NCBI GenBank assembly: GCA_902772585.1
Contig: CACYBB010000001.1
Location: 48,243-112,242 of the forward strand
DNA: 64,000 nucleotides
Origin: an uncultured Bacteroidales bacterium
GTDB taxonomy: Bacteria > Bacteroidota > Bacteroidia > Bacteroidales > Bacteroidaceae
Reading direction: 5' to 3'
Positions 7,765 through 18,339 of this stretch are shown here, piece by piece (positions within the stretch are counted from its first letter, which is position 1; each line of letters opens with the position of its first letter). The notes beneath the pieces were generated by a model. That model saw nothing but the letters and a program-made list of their open reading frames with translations. It searched no databases and was not told the DNA's origin. Made by a program: the position numbers and the translations under genes.

Positions 7765-10341
7765 TTACATGTTAGGCAGCTCCAACCACTTCACGTAGCA
7801 GAAGTCCATGCGATGAGGCAGGTTCTTGTTCTTAGGATACATACGGATGGCCGACTTGTACTGACCAAACTGGTTGGGCTTCAGCACAGCCTCGAAGACG
7901 TAGTTGTTGCCCTCGTGACCAACCATTTTCAGTGGCTCTACAGAGAATACCTTCTCGTTGCCTTCCTTGTCGAGGCAAACATTGACCTTCTCCAGACCAA
8001 CGGCATCGTCAAGACCCTGTTCGTTGATGACATACTTAATGTTGTATGGCTGACCAGCCTCACAACCGTTTGCGGGGAAGTCCCACTCGCAGCTGACAAC
8101 ATTGATGGCATCCCAGCGCTCAGCGACAGCTTCCTTCCACTGTGCCAGCTCCTTGGCCAAACGGTTGTTGTCCTTAGAGAGTTCCTTGAAACGCTTAGCC
8201 TGCTTCTCGTAGAACTTAGAATAGTAGTCATCCAGCTGACGCTTCATGGTGTAGTGAGGAGCAATCTGGGCGATTGAGTTCTTGACAACCTTGATCCAAC
8301 CCTTAGAAATGCCCGTCTTCTTATCTCTGTCGTAGTAAAGAGGAAGAATCTCATCCTCGAGCAGATGATAGATGGTGGCAGCATCGAGCTTGTCCTGATA
8401 ACCCTGGTTCTGATAGGTGCGCTTCTCGGTGAGTGCCCAACCAGCACCCTCACGATAGCCTTCCAGCCACCAGCCGTCCTTGACGGAGAGGTTGACAACA
8501 CCGTTCATCTCGGCCTTCTCACCAGAAGTACCTGATGCCTCGAGAGGACGTGTAGGTGTGTTCATCCAGATATCAACACCACTGACAAGGCGACGAGCCA
8601 ACAGGAAGTCGTAGTCTTCAAGGAAGATAATCTTGCCGATGAACTGAGGCATCTGCGAGATATCGAAAATCTTCTTGATGAGACCCTGACCAGCACCATC
8701 AGCGGGGTGAGCCTTACCTGCGAACAGGAAGACAACAGGACGCTCAGGATTGTTGACAATCTTTTCAAGACGCTCCAGGTCAGTGAACAGCAGGTGTGCA
8801 CGCTTATAAGTAGCAAAACGACGGCAGAAACCGATAACCAACGCGTTGGGGTTGAAACGTTCAATGATCTTTACAACACGCTCAGGATCGCCCTGGTTCT
8901 TCAGCCAAGTCTCTCTGAACTGAACGGCGATATAATCGAAGAGCTTAGCCTTCAGAGCCTTACGTGTCTCCCAGATTTCCTCGTCTGGACAGTTGTAGAT
9001 GCCGTGCCAGATTTCTTCGTTAGACTGGTCGCTCAGGAACTTCGGATCGAAGTATTTCTTATAAACCTTAAGCCACTCGGCAGCAGCCCATGTGGGGAAG
9101 TGAACACCATTGGTGACGTAGCCCACGTGGCTCTCCTGAGGATAGTAGCCCTGCCAAATGGGGGCGAACATCTTCTTAGACACCTCACCGTGGAGCCAAG
9201 ATACACCGTTGACCTCCTGACAGGTGTTGCAAGCGAAGGTTGACATACAGAACTTCTCGCCGTGGTCATCAGGATTGGTACGGCCCATGCCGATGAACTC
9301 GTCCCATGTGATGCCGAGCTTCTGGGGGTAGCCACCCATGTACTTGCCGAAGAGGCCCTCCTCGAAGTAGTCGTGACCAGCAGGAACAGGTGTGTGAACA
9401 GTATAGAGACCTGAAGCACGAACAAGCTCCAGAGCCTGGTTGAAGTTCAGACCATCCTCCTCGATATAGTCGCACAGACGCTGCAGGTTGCAGAGTGCTG
9501 CATGACCCTCGTTGCAGTGGTAGATATCTTTCTTGATGCCGAGTTTCTTCAGCAGCAGCATACCACCGATACCCAGCAGAATCTCCTGCTTCAGACGGTT
9601 CTCCCAGTCACCACCATAAAGGGCGTGAGTGATAGGCTTGTCGAAGTCAGAGTTCATCTCGTTGTCAGTATCCAGCAGGTAGAGCTTCACACGACCTACA
9701 TTCACACGCCATACATAAGCGTGAACCTGATAGTTGGTGTAAGGAACGTCGATAACCAGAGGGTTGCCGTCCTTGTCCAACTGACGTACGATGGGCAGTG
9801 AGCCAAAGTTCTGAGTCTCGTAGTTGGCAATCTGCTGACCATCCATCGACAGGCTCTGTGTGAAGTAACCGAAACGATAGAGGAAACCAACGGCACACAT
9901 GTCAACGTTAGAGTCGGAAGCTTCTTTCACATAGTCACCGGCAAGCATACCCAGACCACCAGAGTAAATCTTCAGGGCTGAGTGGATACCATACTCCATG
10001 CAGAAGTAAGCTACTGACGGACGCTTGCTGTCGGGCTTGACGTCCATATAAGCACGGAACTGGGCATAAACATCCTTGATGCGCTTCATGAGGACCTTGT
10101 CCTTCAGGATTTCCTCTTTGCGATCAAAGGTCAGACGCTCCAGCAGCATCACGGGGTTGTGCTTCACGTCGTGGTAAATCTCAGGGTCAAAGTCACGGAA
10201 CAGGTCACGTGCCTCAAAGTTCCATACCCACCACATGTTGTGGGCAATCTCTTCCAAACACTTCAACTGCTCAGGAAGACTTGACTTAACGGTCAGGTCC
10301 TTCCACTGTGGAGCATTTGCATAATCAGCTTTAATTTTCAT
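7765..10341 (-). CDS. glgP: Alpha-glucan (glycogen/maltodextrin) phosphorylase
   Basis: 858-residue GT35 phosphorylase of the short type with an N-terminal DUF3417-like region ([15 protein letters not shown]). It releases glucose-1-phosphate from alpha-1,4-glucans in the cytoplasm. The PLP-lysine motif is [11 protein letters not shown] with Lys609. Other landmarks are [20 protein letters not shown] and GYVTNGVH. The last 120 residues or so form an extra beta-rich tail. It lies 21 nt downstream of glycogen synthase, so synthesis and breakdown of storage glucan are encoded together. Confidence 0.93.
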   Translation of the reverse strand: MKIKADYANAPQWKDLTVKSSLPEQLKCLEEIAHNMWWVWNFEARDLFRDFDPEIYHDVKHNPVMLLERLTFDRKEEILKDKVLMKRIKDVYAQFRAYMDVKPDSKRPSVAYFCMEYGIHSALKIYSGGLGMLAGDYVKEASDSNVDMCAVGFLYRFGYFTQSLSMDGQQIANYETQNFGSLPIVRQLDKDGNPLVIDVPYTNYQVHAYVWRVNVGRVKLYLLDTDNEMNSDFDKPITHALYGGDWENRLKQEILLGIGGMLLLKKLGIKKDIYHCNEGHAALCNLQRLCDYIEEDGLNFNQALELVRASGLYTVHTPVPAGHDYFEEGLFGKYMGGYPQKLGITWDEFIGMGRTNPDDHGEKFCMSTFACNTCQEVNGVSWLHGEVSKKMFAPIWQGYYPQESHVGYVTNGVHFPTWAAAEWLKVYKKYFDPKFLSDQSNEEIWHGIYNCPDEEIWETRKALKAKLFDYIAVQFRETWLKNQGDPERVVKIIERFNPNALVIGFCRRFATYKRAHLLFTDLERLEKIVNNPERPVVFLFAGKAHPADGAGQGLIKKIFDISQMPQFIGKIIFLEDYDFLLARRLVSGVDIWMNTPTRPLEASGTSGEKAEMNGVVNLSVKDGWWLEGYREGAGWALTEKRTYQNQGYQDKLDAATIYHLLEDEILPLYYDRDKKTGISKGWIKVVKNSIAQIAPHYTMKRQLDDYYSKFYEKQAKRFKELSKDNNRLAKELAQWKEAVAERWDAINVVSCEWDFPANGCEAGQPYNIKYVINEQGLDDAVGLEKVNVCLDKEGNEKVFSVEPLKMVGHEGNNYVFEAVLKPNQFGQYKSAIRMYPKNKNLPHRMDFCYVKWLELPNM

Positions 10342-10362
10342 AATTACAATATTAAAGTATAT

Positions 10363-12030
10363 TTATTTGTTTTTTCTCTCTTCAGCTTTACTAAGCGCAA
10401 TGTCGTAGGCCTGATGGTAATACTGGATGAACTCACTCCATAAGGCTTTCTTCGACAAGGCCTCAGCCTTCTTGCGACATGCGTCGACTTGTTTCTTATC
10501 CATTGCAGAGAAGTCGGCAACAGCATCCTTGATAGCGTCAGCGACCTCAGAATAGTTATAGTCCGTACGATGAATAACCTTCACACCATCCGTAATCTCG
10601 CCATAGTGGCCAAACTCCTTGTTGGCCCACAGTCCAAAACCTGCAAGGTCGGTAGTGATACAAGGCACCTTAAAGGCTACGGCCTCCAGTGGTGTGTAAC
10701 CCCACGGCTCGTAGTAAGAGGGATAGATGCACAGATCGTTACCCAGCACCACGTCGTAGTAGTGCATGTTGAGAATGCCGTCCTTGCCATCAAGATAGCA
10801 AGGCAAGAAAATAACCTTCACATTCTCGTCCTTACGGTTGTGCATATCGTAGTATTTCATCATGCTCAACACATTGTCGTGGCTCATGTTGTGCAACCAA
10901 TGCGTGAGCTGAGGAACCTCTAATGGCGTGTCGTAATTGGTGAGTGGAGACTGGAGACGCTCCTGCAAGTCAGTACGGGGCTCTCCTACCCAACCGGGCA
11001 CCTCAATGAATGCAAGTACCTTCTTCTTCAGGTCACGATCGCGCAACAGACGATTCATGGCTTCGACAAAGACGTCAATACCCTTGTTGCGGAACTCGTA
11101 GCGTCCACTGGTAGAGATAATCAGTGTGTCGTCGTCAAGCTGCTCCCCCAACAGCGCATTTGCCACCTGTAGCAGACGCTGACGGGCAGCCTTACGCTTC
11201 TTGGTGAACTGAGCACCCTTCGGCACAAAGTTGTCATCGAAACCGTTGGGCAAAACCACATCAACAGGTTTGTCCAGCAGTTCCACACACTCTTTGGCGG
11301 TGATATCGCTCACTGTCGTGAAACAGTCTACGTTCCATGCCGTCTGCTTCTCAATGGAGTGCTTCGACTGCATGTTCAACTCGCCTGCCATCTGGTCGCC
11401 ATTATAGGCAAAGAGGTAATCATAGAGCGGCTTTTGGTTGCCGGCAATAGAGCGACCAATGCTCGTAGCATGTGTCGTAAAAATAGTACCAATCTGGGGC
11501 AGTTTGTTGTTGATGTACAATGCACCCAGACCACACATCCACTCGTTGGCGTGATAAATCACCTTTGTATTGCGGTCGAAGGTTCCGCCTTCAACATTAA
11601 AGTTGTACAGGCTCTCTGTCACCAAGGCGGCAGCATACGAGAACATCGAGGCCTCGTCGTAGTCACCATAGGCATGCAGCGAGTCAACGCTGTACTTTTC
11701 CCACAACCAGGTGTAAATCTCGTCCTTCTTTTCGAAATAGGGAGTAAAGTCCACCAGGATAGCGATAGGTTCACCAGGAACCGTCCATCGACCTACCTTC
11801 ACTCGCAGACCTTGTTCTTTAGCCGCCCATTGCCATTCGGCAAAAAGTGACTTCTCCTCACGAAAATACGGACTATCATTTTCCTTCCAACAGTCAGGAC
11901 CAATAAAGATGACATGGTCCTTCATTTCGTCCTGTAGTGTCTTGGCACGAGTAGAGAGAACGGTGTAGATTCCTCCCACCTTATTGCACACCTCCCAACT
12001 CGATTCAAAAATGTAATCAGGCTTTAGCAT
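10363..12030 (-). CDS. Glycogen synthase, GT3-like (eukaryotic type)
   Basis: 555-residue glycosyltransferase. The N-terminus FESSWEVCNKVGGIYTVLSTR is that of the GT3 (animal/fungal Gsy-like) glycogen synthases found in Bacteroidetes, not the GlgA GT5 type. C-terminal landmarks are YPSYYEPWGYTPLEAVAF, with the acidic catalytic motif, and PCITTDLAGFG. It uses an NDP-glucose to extend glycogen. First gene of a two-gene glycogen operon with glgP. A -7 element lies at 12067-12074. Confidence 0.88.
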   Translation of the reverse strand: MLKPDYIFESSWEVCNKVGGIYTVLSTRAKTLQDEMKDHVIFIGPDCWKENDSPYFREEKSLFAEWQWAAKEQGLRVKVGRWTVPGEPIAILVDFTPYFEKKDEIYTWLWEKYSVDSLHAYGDYDEASMFSYAAALVTESLYNFNVEGGTFDRNTKVIYHANEWMCGLGALYINNKLPQIGTIFTTHATSIGRSIAGNQKPLYDYLFAYNGDQMAGELNMQSKHSIEKQTAWNVDCFTTVSDITAKECVELLDKPVDVVLPNGFDDNFVPKGAQFTKKRKAARQRLLQVANALLGEQLDDDTLIISTSGRYEFRNKGIDVFVEAMNRLLRDRDLKKKVLAFIEVPGWVGEPRTDLQERLQSPLTNYDTPLEVPQLTHWLHNMSHDNVLSMMKYYDMHNRKDENVKVIFLPCYLDGKDGILNMHYYDVVLGNDLCIYPSYYEPWGYTPLEAVAFKVPCITTDLAGFGLWANKEFGHYGEITDGVKVIHRTDYNYSEVADAIKDAVADFSAMDKKQVDACRKKAEALSKKALWSEFIQYYHQAYDIALSKAEERKNK

Positions 12031-12066
12031 ATTTTCTTTTCATTTGTAATACATGTATAACGCCTG

Positions 12067-12074
12067 CAAAGATA
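12067..12074 (-). promoter_or_regulatory. -7 element for the glycogen operon
   Basis: TATCTTTG on the minus strand, 36 nt upstream of the glycogen synthase ATG. It faces a plus-strand element at 12151-12158. Confidence 0.6.
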
Positions 12075-12150
12075 ACTAAAAAAATTAAAAACCTAACATA
12101 TTTCTCAATATATTTTTCATAAAATCAATGATTTATTGATTTAGATTTAG

Positions 12151-12158
12151 TACCTTTG
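12151..12158 (+). promoter_or_regulatory. -7 element for the ispE transcription unit
   Basis: TACCTTTG 20 nt before the ATG at 12179. The leader is A-rich (an A8 run), as is usual for ribosome binding in Bacteroidetes, where a Shine-Dalgarno sequence is often absent. Confidence 0.6.
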
Positions 12159-12178
12159 TCAGCAAAAAAAAATAAAGC

Positions 12179-12601
12179 ATGAGGAAATTTCTAGTAGTCA
12201 TACTGCTTGCCATCGTTGCCAACAACGGTTTTGCGCAGAAAGACAGTACGTCTTTTCGCGCGTACCTATATAATAATGATTATGAAGTCTATCTGCGCAT
12301 CAATTTCTACGATCAGGATGTTACTATTCCTGGACAGGCCCTCTATGGCGATTTGCCAGGCTATTTAGGCAAGAAGAACAACTCCTTCTGTTGGGTCATC
12401 ACCTCGTGCGACGTGAAGAGCGACAAGAAGGCTACGATGCAAATGATTAACGATTTTGGCAGTGAAGACCTGAAAGCCACCTTGATACGCAAGAATGACT
12501 CCATCTATGTGCTCCAGCAGAATCAGGGCAGCACTATCAAGGTTCCTCGTAAGGGCAAATGGCAGAAGCTGCCCAAAGAACTGGAATTCAAAAGAAGATA
12601 A
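12179..12601 (+). CDS. Secreted protein of unknown function
   Basis: 140-residue protein with a clear signal peptide (MRKFLVVILLAIVANNGFAQ, cleavage expected after FAQ). The mature part is basic, rich in beta-strand-forming residues, and contains a GYLGKKNNSFCWVI stretch; no known domain was recognised. It is 12 nt upstream of ispE on the same strand, so the two are co-transcribed. The predicted location is periplasm or outer membrane. Confidence 0.75.
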   Translation: MRKFLVVILLAIVANNGFAQKDSTSFRAYLYNNDYEVYLRINFYDQDVTIPGQALYGDLPGYLGKKNNSFCWVITSCDVKSDKKATMQMINDFGSEDLKATLIRKNDSIYVLQQNQGSTIKVPRKGKWQKLPKELEFKRR

Positions 12602-12613
12602 CGAAACACACTG

Positions 12614-13447
12614 ATGATAACATTCCCGATAGCCAAGATAAACCTCGGACTGAACGTGGTAGAGAAACGTTCAGACGGGTATCACAACCTGCAGACGGTA
12701 TTCTATCCCGTTCCTATCATGGACGCCTTGGAGATTGTCCCCATGAGCGAAGGATTCCCTTCGGATGTGGACTGCGACCTGAAAGTGACCAATATTCATA
12801 TTGAGGGTGACGAACAGCGCAACCTCGTGGTACGAGCCTACCAGTTGCTGAAGCAGGACTTCCCCAACCTACCCCGCGTCCATACACACCTGTGGAAAGG
12901 TATTCCCACACAGGCAGGTATGGGTGGCGGCAGCAGCGATTGTGCCTGTATGATTCGCTTGTTGAACGAAACCTTCAACCTACAGCTGACAGACGAACAG
13001 ATGCAGCAATATGCCGCTCAACTGGGTGCCGACTGTGCTTACTTCATTCTGGGTGTTCCTTGCTATGCGGAGGGCATTGGCGAAAAGTTGGAGCCCATCA
13101 GTCTGGATCTCAGTGGTTGGCATATCGGAGTGGTACGTCCTGACATTCCCGTACCCACGAAAGAGGCGTTCTCGCGCATCCATCCGCACTACCCCATTAA
13201 GAACTGTCGCGAGGTAGTCATGCAACCTGTTGAAACGTGGCGTGAGAATTTGGTTAACGACTTCGAAGAAAGCGTCTTTGCGCTACATCCTGAGATTGGT
13301 GCTGTGAAAGATGAGCTATATAAGATGGGCGCCACCTATGCGGCCATGTCTGGCTCAGGTAGCGCCCTATTCGGACTTTTTAAGGAACAACCAGACGGAT
13401 TGCGTCAGGCGTTTCCTGATATGTTTACTTTCTCAACGATGCTTTAG
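12614..13447 (+). CDS. ispE: 4-diphosphocytidyl-2-C-methyl-D-erythritol kinase
   Basis: 277-residue GHMP kinase of the MEP isoprenoid pathway; it phosphorylates CDP-ME at the 2-hydroxyl. Visible are FPIAKINLGLNVVEKRSDGYHNL at the N-terminus with the catalytic Lys, the ATP loop PTQAGMGGGSSDCA, and a C-terminal MSGSGSALFGLF. Its TAG overlaps the TAA of the convergent Crp/Fnr gene by four bases (13444-13447), so there is no room for a terminator between the two genes. Confidence 0.95.
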   Translation: MITFPIAKINLGLNVVEKRSDGYHNLQTVFYPVPIMDALEIVPMSEGFPSDVDCDLKVTNIHIEGDEQRNLVVRAYQLLKQDFPNLPRVHTHLWKGIPTQAGMGGGSSDCACMIRLLNETFNLQLTDEQMQQYAAQLGADCAYFILGVPCYAEGIGEKLEPISLDLSGWHIGVVRPDIPVPTKEAFSRIHPHYPIKNCREVVMQPVETWRENLVNDFEESVFALHPEIGAVKDELYKMGATYAAMSGSGSALFGLFKEQPDGLRQAFPDMFTFSTML

Positions 13448-14049
13448 TCTTTGTCTTCCAGCAAAGCCGATGTTCGCACGCGAGACAATGTCTCGGGTGT
13501 CATCTGCAGGTAACTGGCAATATAGACCAATGGCGCACGCAACACCAATTGTGGCGCACGCTTCACCAGTTTGGCATAACGCTCTGGTGCAGACTCGAAG
13601 CGCAGCATATCGGCACGAATTTGTGAAAGTATCAGCGACTCCTCCAGAATCTTACGATAGAGCATCTGAATATTCACGTTACGTACAGCCTCACGCTCCA
13701 GTTTGTCCTTAGGCAATGCAAAGACGATGGTGGGTTCCAGGGCATGAATCTGCTGATGGCTGGGCTGCTCCCTGAACAGACTCTCAATGCTCATGAAGAT
13801 ATTGTTCTCCACAGCCATATATTCTGTCAGTTCCTTCCCGTTCTTGATATAGAACTGGCGTACCAAGCCCTTTACCACCCAATAAATATTCGTGCACACT
13901 TCGCCTTCTTTCAGGATGAAGTCACCCTTCTGAAATCTCATGGGTACGAGGATGCTCTCCAGTACATCCAACTCCTCATGAGTCATTGTACTGTAGCGTC
14001 TGGCCAGTTCGCGGGCCACGTCACGTGTTGTAAGTCCGATTGTTGTCAT
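13444..14049 (-). CDS. Crp/Fnr family transcriptional regulator
   Basis: 201-residue protein with an N-terminal cyclic-nucleotide-binding-like beta roll (FQKGDFILKEGEVCTNIYWVVKGLVRQ) and a C-terminal winged helix (YIASYLQMTPETLSRVRTS, with the SRxR recognition helix). It lacks the cysteine cluster of oxygen-sensing FNR, so the effector is unknown. This short type is common in Bacteroidetes. It lies 35 nt downstream of lepA on the same strand. Confidence 0.85.
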   Translation of the reverse strand: MTTIGLTTRDVARELARRYSTMTHEELDVLESILVPMRFQKGDFILKEGEVCTNIYWVVKGLVRQFYIKNGKELTEYMAVENNIFMSIESLFREQPSHQQIHALEPTIVFALPKDKLEREAVRNVNIQMLYRKILEESLILSQIRADMLRFESAPERYAKLVKRAPQLVLRAPLVYIASYLQMTPETLSRVRTSALLEDKD

Positions 14050-14084
14050 TGTCTTATCTTTTTATATTTGTCTTAGCTCATTGA

Positions 14085-15866
14085 TTAGTCTAACTTCAAA
14101 ACGGCAAGGAAGGCCTTCTGCGGCACTTCCACATTGCCAATCTGCTTCATACGCTTCTTACCGCGTTTCTGCTTCTCCAGCAGTTTACGCTTACGGCTCA
14201 CGTCACCGCCATAACACTTGGCAGTAACATCCTTACGCACCTGTTTCACTGTCTCGCGGGCGATAATCTTTGCTCCAATAGCTGCCTGGATGGCAATATC
14301 GAACTGCTGGCGCGGAATGAGTTCCTTCAGTTTTTCACACATGCGGCGACCAAAGGTTACGGCATTGTCCTGATGGGTCAGCGTTGACAGTGCGTCAACG
14401 GGTTCACCATTCAGCAGGATATCCAACTTGGCCAACTTCGACGGACGGAAACCATCGATATGGTAGTCGAACGAGGCATAACCCTTCGAGATGCTCTTCA
14501 GTTTATCGTAGAAGTCGATGACGATTTCGCCCAGGGGCAGCATGAAGCGCAGCTCCACACGATTACCACTGACATACTGTTGGTCTATCAGTTCACCGCG
14601 CTTGTCCAAGCACAGCGTCATGATGGGACCGATATAGTCGGCAGCAGTAATGATAGAGGCCTTGATATAGGGCTCCTCAATATGGTCTATCATCGTCTGG
14701 TCAGGCAGTCCGGAGGGATTGTGCACCTCTTTCTCCTCGCCCTGTTTCGTATAACACATATAGGTAACGTTGGGCACCGTCGTGATAACGTCCATATCGA
14801 ACTCACGATCCAGACGCTCCTGAACAATCTCCATGTGCAACAGTCCTAGGAAACCGCAACGGAAACCGAAGCCCAGAGCTATTGATGTCTCAGGGACAAA
14901 CGTCAGCGAGGCATCGTTCAGCTGCAGTTTCTCCAGCGATGCACGCAGGTTCTCGTAGTCTACAGGGTCTATGGGATAGACACCGGCAAACACCATCGGC
15001 TTCACTTCCTGGAAACCCTCGATGGCCTTGTCGCACGGGTTGGCAACATGGGTAATGGTGTCACCCACCTTCACCTCCTTGGCATTCTTGATACCACTGA
15101 TGATGTAGCCTACCTCGCCAGTACGCAGTTCCTTACGTGGAATCATGTCCATCTTCAGTACACCCACCTCATCGGCTACATACTCCTGACCGGTATTGAA
15201 GAACTTCACCTTGTCACCCTGACGAATGACGCCATTGGTAATCTTGAAATAGGCGATGATGCCTCGGAACGAATTGAAGACAGAGTCGAAAATCAGCGCC
15301 TGCAGCGGAGCCTTCTCGTCACCCTCTGGATGAGGAATGCGCTCAACGACAGCGTTAAGGATATCTTCTACGCCTTCGCCTGTCTTACCTGATGCACGCA
15401 GAATGTCTGACGGGTCGCAGCCAATGAGTTCTACGATTTCGTCCTCCACCTCGTCGGGCATAGCCGAAGGCATGTCAATCTTATTGATAACAGGAATAAT
15501 CTCCAGGTTGTTGTCGATGGCCAGATAGAGGTTAGAGATGGTCTGTGCCTGCACGCCTTGTGTGGCATCGACCACCAGCAAAGCGCCCTCGCAGGCTGCT
15601 ATCGAACGGGATACTTCGTATGAGAAATCCACGTGTCCTGGGGTGTCAATGAGGTTCAGAATATATTTTTCACCCTTGTACATATACTCCATCTGGATGG
15701 CGTGGCTCTTAATCGTAATGCCGCGCTCACGCTCCAGATCCATGTCGTCCAACATCTGTCCTTCCGTCACCTGGATAGTCTTGGTAAACTCCAGCAGACG
15801 GTCAGCCAGCGTTGACTTTCCGTGGTCTATATGTGCAATGATGCAGAAGTTTCTTATATGATCCAT
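14085..15866 (-). CDS. lepA: Elongation factor 4 (LepA)
   Basis: 593-residue translational GTPase that back-translocates or remodels stalled ribosomes. G1 is [10 protein letters not shown]2/switch I is [13 protein letters not shown]3 is DTPGHVDF and G4 is NKIDMPSA. The C-terminal LepA-specific domain includes [25 protein letters not shown]. Length and domain order are standard. A promoter element lies at 15893-15900. Confidence 0.97.
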   Translation of the reverse strand: MDHIRNFCIIAHIDHGKSTLADRLLEFTKTIQVTEGQMLDDMDLERERGITIKSHAIQMEYMYKGEKYILNLIDTPGHVDFSYEVSRSIAACEGALLVVDATQGVQAQTISNLYLAIDNNLEIIPVINKIDMPSAMPDEVEDEIVELIGCDPSDILRASGKTGEGVEDILNAVVERIPHPEGDEKAPLQALIFDSVFNSFRGIIAYFKITNGVIRQGDKVKFFNTGQEYVADEVGVLKMDMIPRKELRTGEVGYIISGIKNAKEVKVGDTITHVANPCDKAIEGFQEVKPMVFAGVYPIDPVDYENLRASLEKLQLNDASLTFVPETSIALGFGFRCGFLGLLHMEIVQERLDREFDMDVITTVPNVTYMCYTKQGEEKEVHNPSGLPDQTMIDHIEEPYIKASIITAADYIGPIMTLCLDKRGELIDQQYVSGNRVELRFMLPLGEIVIDFYDKLKSISKGYASFDYHIDGFRPSKLAKLDILLNGEPVDALSTLTHQDNAVTFGRRMCEKLKELIPRQQFDIAIQAAIGAKIIARETVKQVRKDVTAKCYGGDVSRKRKLLEKQKRGKKRMKQIGNVEVPQKAFLAVLKLD

Positions 15867-15892
15867 TGTTTACTCTAAAGCATATTACGATG

Positions 15893-15900
15893 CAAAGGTA
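15893..15900 (-). promoter_or_regulatory. -7 element for lepA
   Basis: TACCTTTG on the minus strand, 26 nt upstream of the lepA ATG, directly next to the terminator of the upstream rprXY-like unit. Confidence 0.6.
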
Positions 15901-15910
15901 CAAAAAAAAA

Positions 15911-15933
15911 TCGAGAATCTTTATAAATTCCCG
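15911..15933 (-). terminator. Terminator of the two-component operon
   Basis: tcgagaat (15911-15918) pairs with attcccga (15926-15933) with one G-U pair. On the minus strand it is followed by a run of nine T. It lies 24 nt after the response-regulator stop. T-tracts on both sides could make it bidirectional. Confidence 0.8.
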
Positions 15934-15957
15934 ATTTTTTATCATTTCTTTACGCAG

Positions 15958-16656
15958 TTACTCCTGTTCTGGAACAATCAGCTTGTAACCCTTACCGTGG
16001 ATATTGATGATTTCAATCTGCGGATCTTCCTTCAGGTGCTTACGGAGTTTTGTGATGTAAACGTCCATAGAACGGGCATTGAAGTAGTTGTCGTCAATCC
16101 AGATGGTCTTCAGGGCGAAGTCGCGCTGCAGAATCTCATTGGCATGCGAGCAAAGCAGTGCCAGCAGCTCGTTCTCCTTGGTGGTCAGCTTGGTCTGCTT
16201 GTCGCCGATGACGAGCAGCTGCTTCTGGGTGTCAAAGAGGAAATCACCAATGTGATAGACCGAGCTCTCCTTGTTCTTCTTGCCACGAACACGACGCAGG
16301 ATAGCCTCTACACGGAATACCAGCTCTTCCATAGAGAAAGGCTTGGTGATATAGTCATCAGCACCAATCTTGAAACCTTCAAGGATATCCTCCTTCAGGG
16401 TCTTGGCAGTCAGGAAGATGATAGGAATCTCTGCATTGGCCTGGCGGATTTCCTGAGCCAGCGTGAAGCCGTCCTTCTTAGGCATCATCACGTCGAGCAC
16501 GCAGATGTCAAACTTTGTCTTCAGGAAGGCTTTGTAACCAGCCTCACCATCAGGGCACAACTCGGCCATATAGCCTTTTGCTGCTAAATACTCGCGGAGC
16601 AACATTCCGAGGTTCTCATCGTCTTCGCAAAGAAGAATTTTCAGTTTTTCGTCCAT
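15958..16656 (-). CDS. rprY: OmpR-family response regulator (RprY-like)
   Basis: 232-residue regulator. The receiver domain has the acidic pocket CEDD (10-13), phospho-acceptor Asp55 (VLDVMMPKKDG) and the conserved Lys in ADDYITKPFS. The C-terminal winged helix carries NARSMDVYITKLRKHL and INIHGKGYKL. Sequence and gene order (kinase then regulator, 24 nt apart) match the RprX/RprY pair known in Bacteroides, where RprY acts on stress and outer-membrane genes. The symbol is by resemblance. Confidence 0.88.
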   Translation of the reverse strand: MDEKLKILLCEDDENLGMLLREYLAAKGYMAELCPDGEAGYKAFLKTKFDICVLDVMMPKKDGFTLAQEIRQANAEIPIIFLTAKTLKEDILEGFKIGADDYITKPFSMEELVFRVEAILRRVRGKKNKESSVYHIGDFLFDTQKQLLVIGDKQTKLTTKENELLALLCSHANEILQRDFALKTIWIDDNYFNARSMDVYITKLRKHLKEDPQIEIINIHGKGYKLIVPEQE

Positions 16657-16680
16657 AAGTTTAATTTTTTATTGTTAAAA

Positions 16681-18240
16681 CTATTTGTTGTCTTCCTTCA
16701 AAATGGGCAGGATGATGGTGAACTTCGTACCCTTGCCCAGTTCACTCTCTGCCTTGATTTCTCCCTGGTGCAAGTCAATGACCTTCTTGACGTATGCCAG
16801 TCCCAGGCCAAAGCCCTTCACATCGTGCTTGTTGCCAGTATGCACACGATAGAATTTATCGAAGATTTTCTTCAGGTTCTCCTTCTTGATGCCCTGACCT
16901 GTATCGCGGATGGAGAGATAGAGTTTGTCGTGCTCATTCCATGTGTGGATATAGATGTCGATGGGCTCGTCGGGCTTGCGATATTTCACCGCATTGTCCA
17001 TCAGATTGGTAATGGCATTCTGGAAGTGTACCTCATCGACAAAGATGGCAGAATCAATAGCTTCAATCTCTGTATATATCTTACCGCCAGTATGTTCTAC
17101 GCGCAGGTTAAAGGATTGTGCGATGGTTTCAACCATCTCGTTCAGGTCCAGTTCCTTCTCCTTGAATGTCACGCTCTTCTTGTCGAACATCGACATCTGG
17201 AGCACCTTCTCCACGAGGAAGCGCAGGCGTTTCGACTCGTCATTGATGATGCCGCTCAGGTGCTTCGTCATCTGTTCTGTCTTGGTCACGCTGTCATCGT
17301 TCATCATCTGGGCAGCCAGCGAGATAGAGGCGATAGGTGTCTTCAGCTCGTGCGTCATGTTATTGATGAAATCGTTCTTGATTTCCGTATAACGCTTCTG
17401 GCGGAAGATGACCACGATGGTAAACAGGAACGTAATCAGTAGCACAATGGTAAAGATGATGCTGGGAATCATGAAGCGCACGCTGGAGAAGATGTAGGAG
17501 TTCATCTCCGGGAAGTGGATTCTTACCACACCCATCTTCGACTGCGGATCGTGACTGAAGAGCTTCTGCTCGTAGGTGTACTCCTTGCCTTCCTCCTCGT
17601 AGTCCGGACAGCGATAGACCTCACGGCCATCAGTGGTAGAAACGGTGAAGTGGTAAGGAATATTGATACCGTTGTTCATCAGTTCCACACGGATGTCCTT
17701 GTCGAGCATGCGGAAGTTGACGCGCTCCTTCAGGGGCTTCTCGCTGGCAGTATAAAGGATGTTATAGACCACCTCGTCGAGCAATGCCTTCTGGTATACG
17801 TAGCGCTGGCGCACAATCTCCTGCATGGTCTTCGTAGCGTCTGCCAACGAGTTCTTGTCCTTGCGCAGTATCATCGCTTTGGGAACGGAGGCAGGCTTCA
17901 TCTTCAGTGCCTTCACCTGGAACGAGCTGTAGATGGTGCCGTCGTCGGCTGCTACAGCAAACTGGTGACTATGCGTTACGGAGCCCAGTCCGTCAACCGT
18001 GATGCTGTCCTGTGTAAAGGCTCGGCGCTCGGTCTCGTTGACGTCTTTCTCCAGATAGCGCAGGGTCTCGTTCATCTCCAGATTTCGCGAGGCCTGATAT
18101 AGTGAACGGGCTACACTCTCGTCAAACTGCTCTTTCTTCATCTTAACCATCTCCTCGACATAGGAGAACTGAAGGAAGAGCAGCGCCAGGAATGATACTC
18201 CCATGATGACTGCTATGGTCCAAATCGTTGACTTCTTCAT
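16681..18240 (-). CDS. rprX: Sensor histidine kinase (RprX-like)
   Basis: 519-residue membrane histidine kinase. TM1 is at about 8-25 and TM2 at about 255-280 (FTIVLLITFLFTIVVIF); the extracytoplasmic domain between them is about 230 residues with no recognised ligand fold. The cytoplasmic part has the H-box MTHELKTPIASI, N-box NLMDNAVKY, G1 DTGQGIKK and G2 GFGLGLAYVKK. A -7 element (18249-18256) lies only 8 nt before the ATG, so the mRNA should be leaderless or nearly so. It is followed directly by the response regulator. Confidence 0.9.
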   Translation of the reverse strand: MKKSTIWTIAVIMGVSFLALLFLQFSYVEEMVKMKKEQFDESVARSLYQASRNLEMNETLRYLEKDVNETERRAFTQDSITVDGLGSVTHSHQFAVAADDGTIYSSFQVKALKMKPASVPKAMILRKDKNSLADATKTMQEIVRQRYVYQKALLDEVVYNILYTASEKPLKERVNFRMLDKDIRVELMNNGINIPYHFTVSTTDGREVYRCPDYEEEGKEYTYEQKLFSHDPQSKMGVVRIHFPEMNSYIFSSVRFMIPSIIFTIVLLITFLFTIVVIFRQKRYTEIKNDFINNMTHELKTPIASISLAAQMMNDDSVTKTEQMTKHLSGIINDESKRLRFLVEKVLQMSMFDKKSVTFKEKELDLNEMVETIAQSFNLRVEHTGGKIYTEIEAIDSAIFVDEVHFQNAITNLMDNAVKYRKPDEPIDIYIHTWNEHDKLYLSIRDTGQGIKKENLKKIFDKFYRVHTGNKHDVKGFGLGLAYVKKVIDLHQGEIKAESELGKGTKFTIILPILKEDNK

Positions 18241-18248
18241 ATCGAGTG

Positions 18249-18256
18249 CAAAGATA
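18249..18256 (-). promoter_or_regulatory. -7 element abutting the rprX start codon
   Basis: TATCTTTG on the minus strand with only CACTCGAT between it and the ATG. If transcription starts about 7 nt downstream, as for other Bacteroidetes promoters, the transcript starts at or next to the AUG. Confidence 0.55.
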
Positions 18257-18339
18257 GCATTTTTCTCGATACGAAGAAGTCTGATAAGTTAATTATTTCC
18301 GTTAAATTTAACGATTTTAACTAAATAGTGCGTATTTAA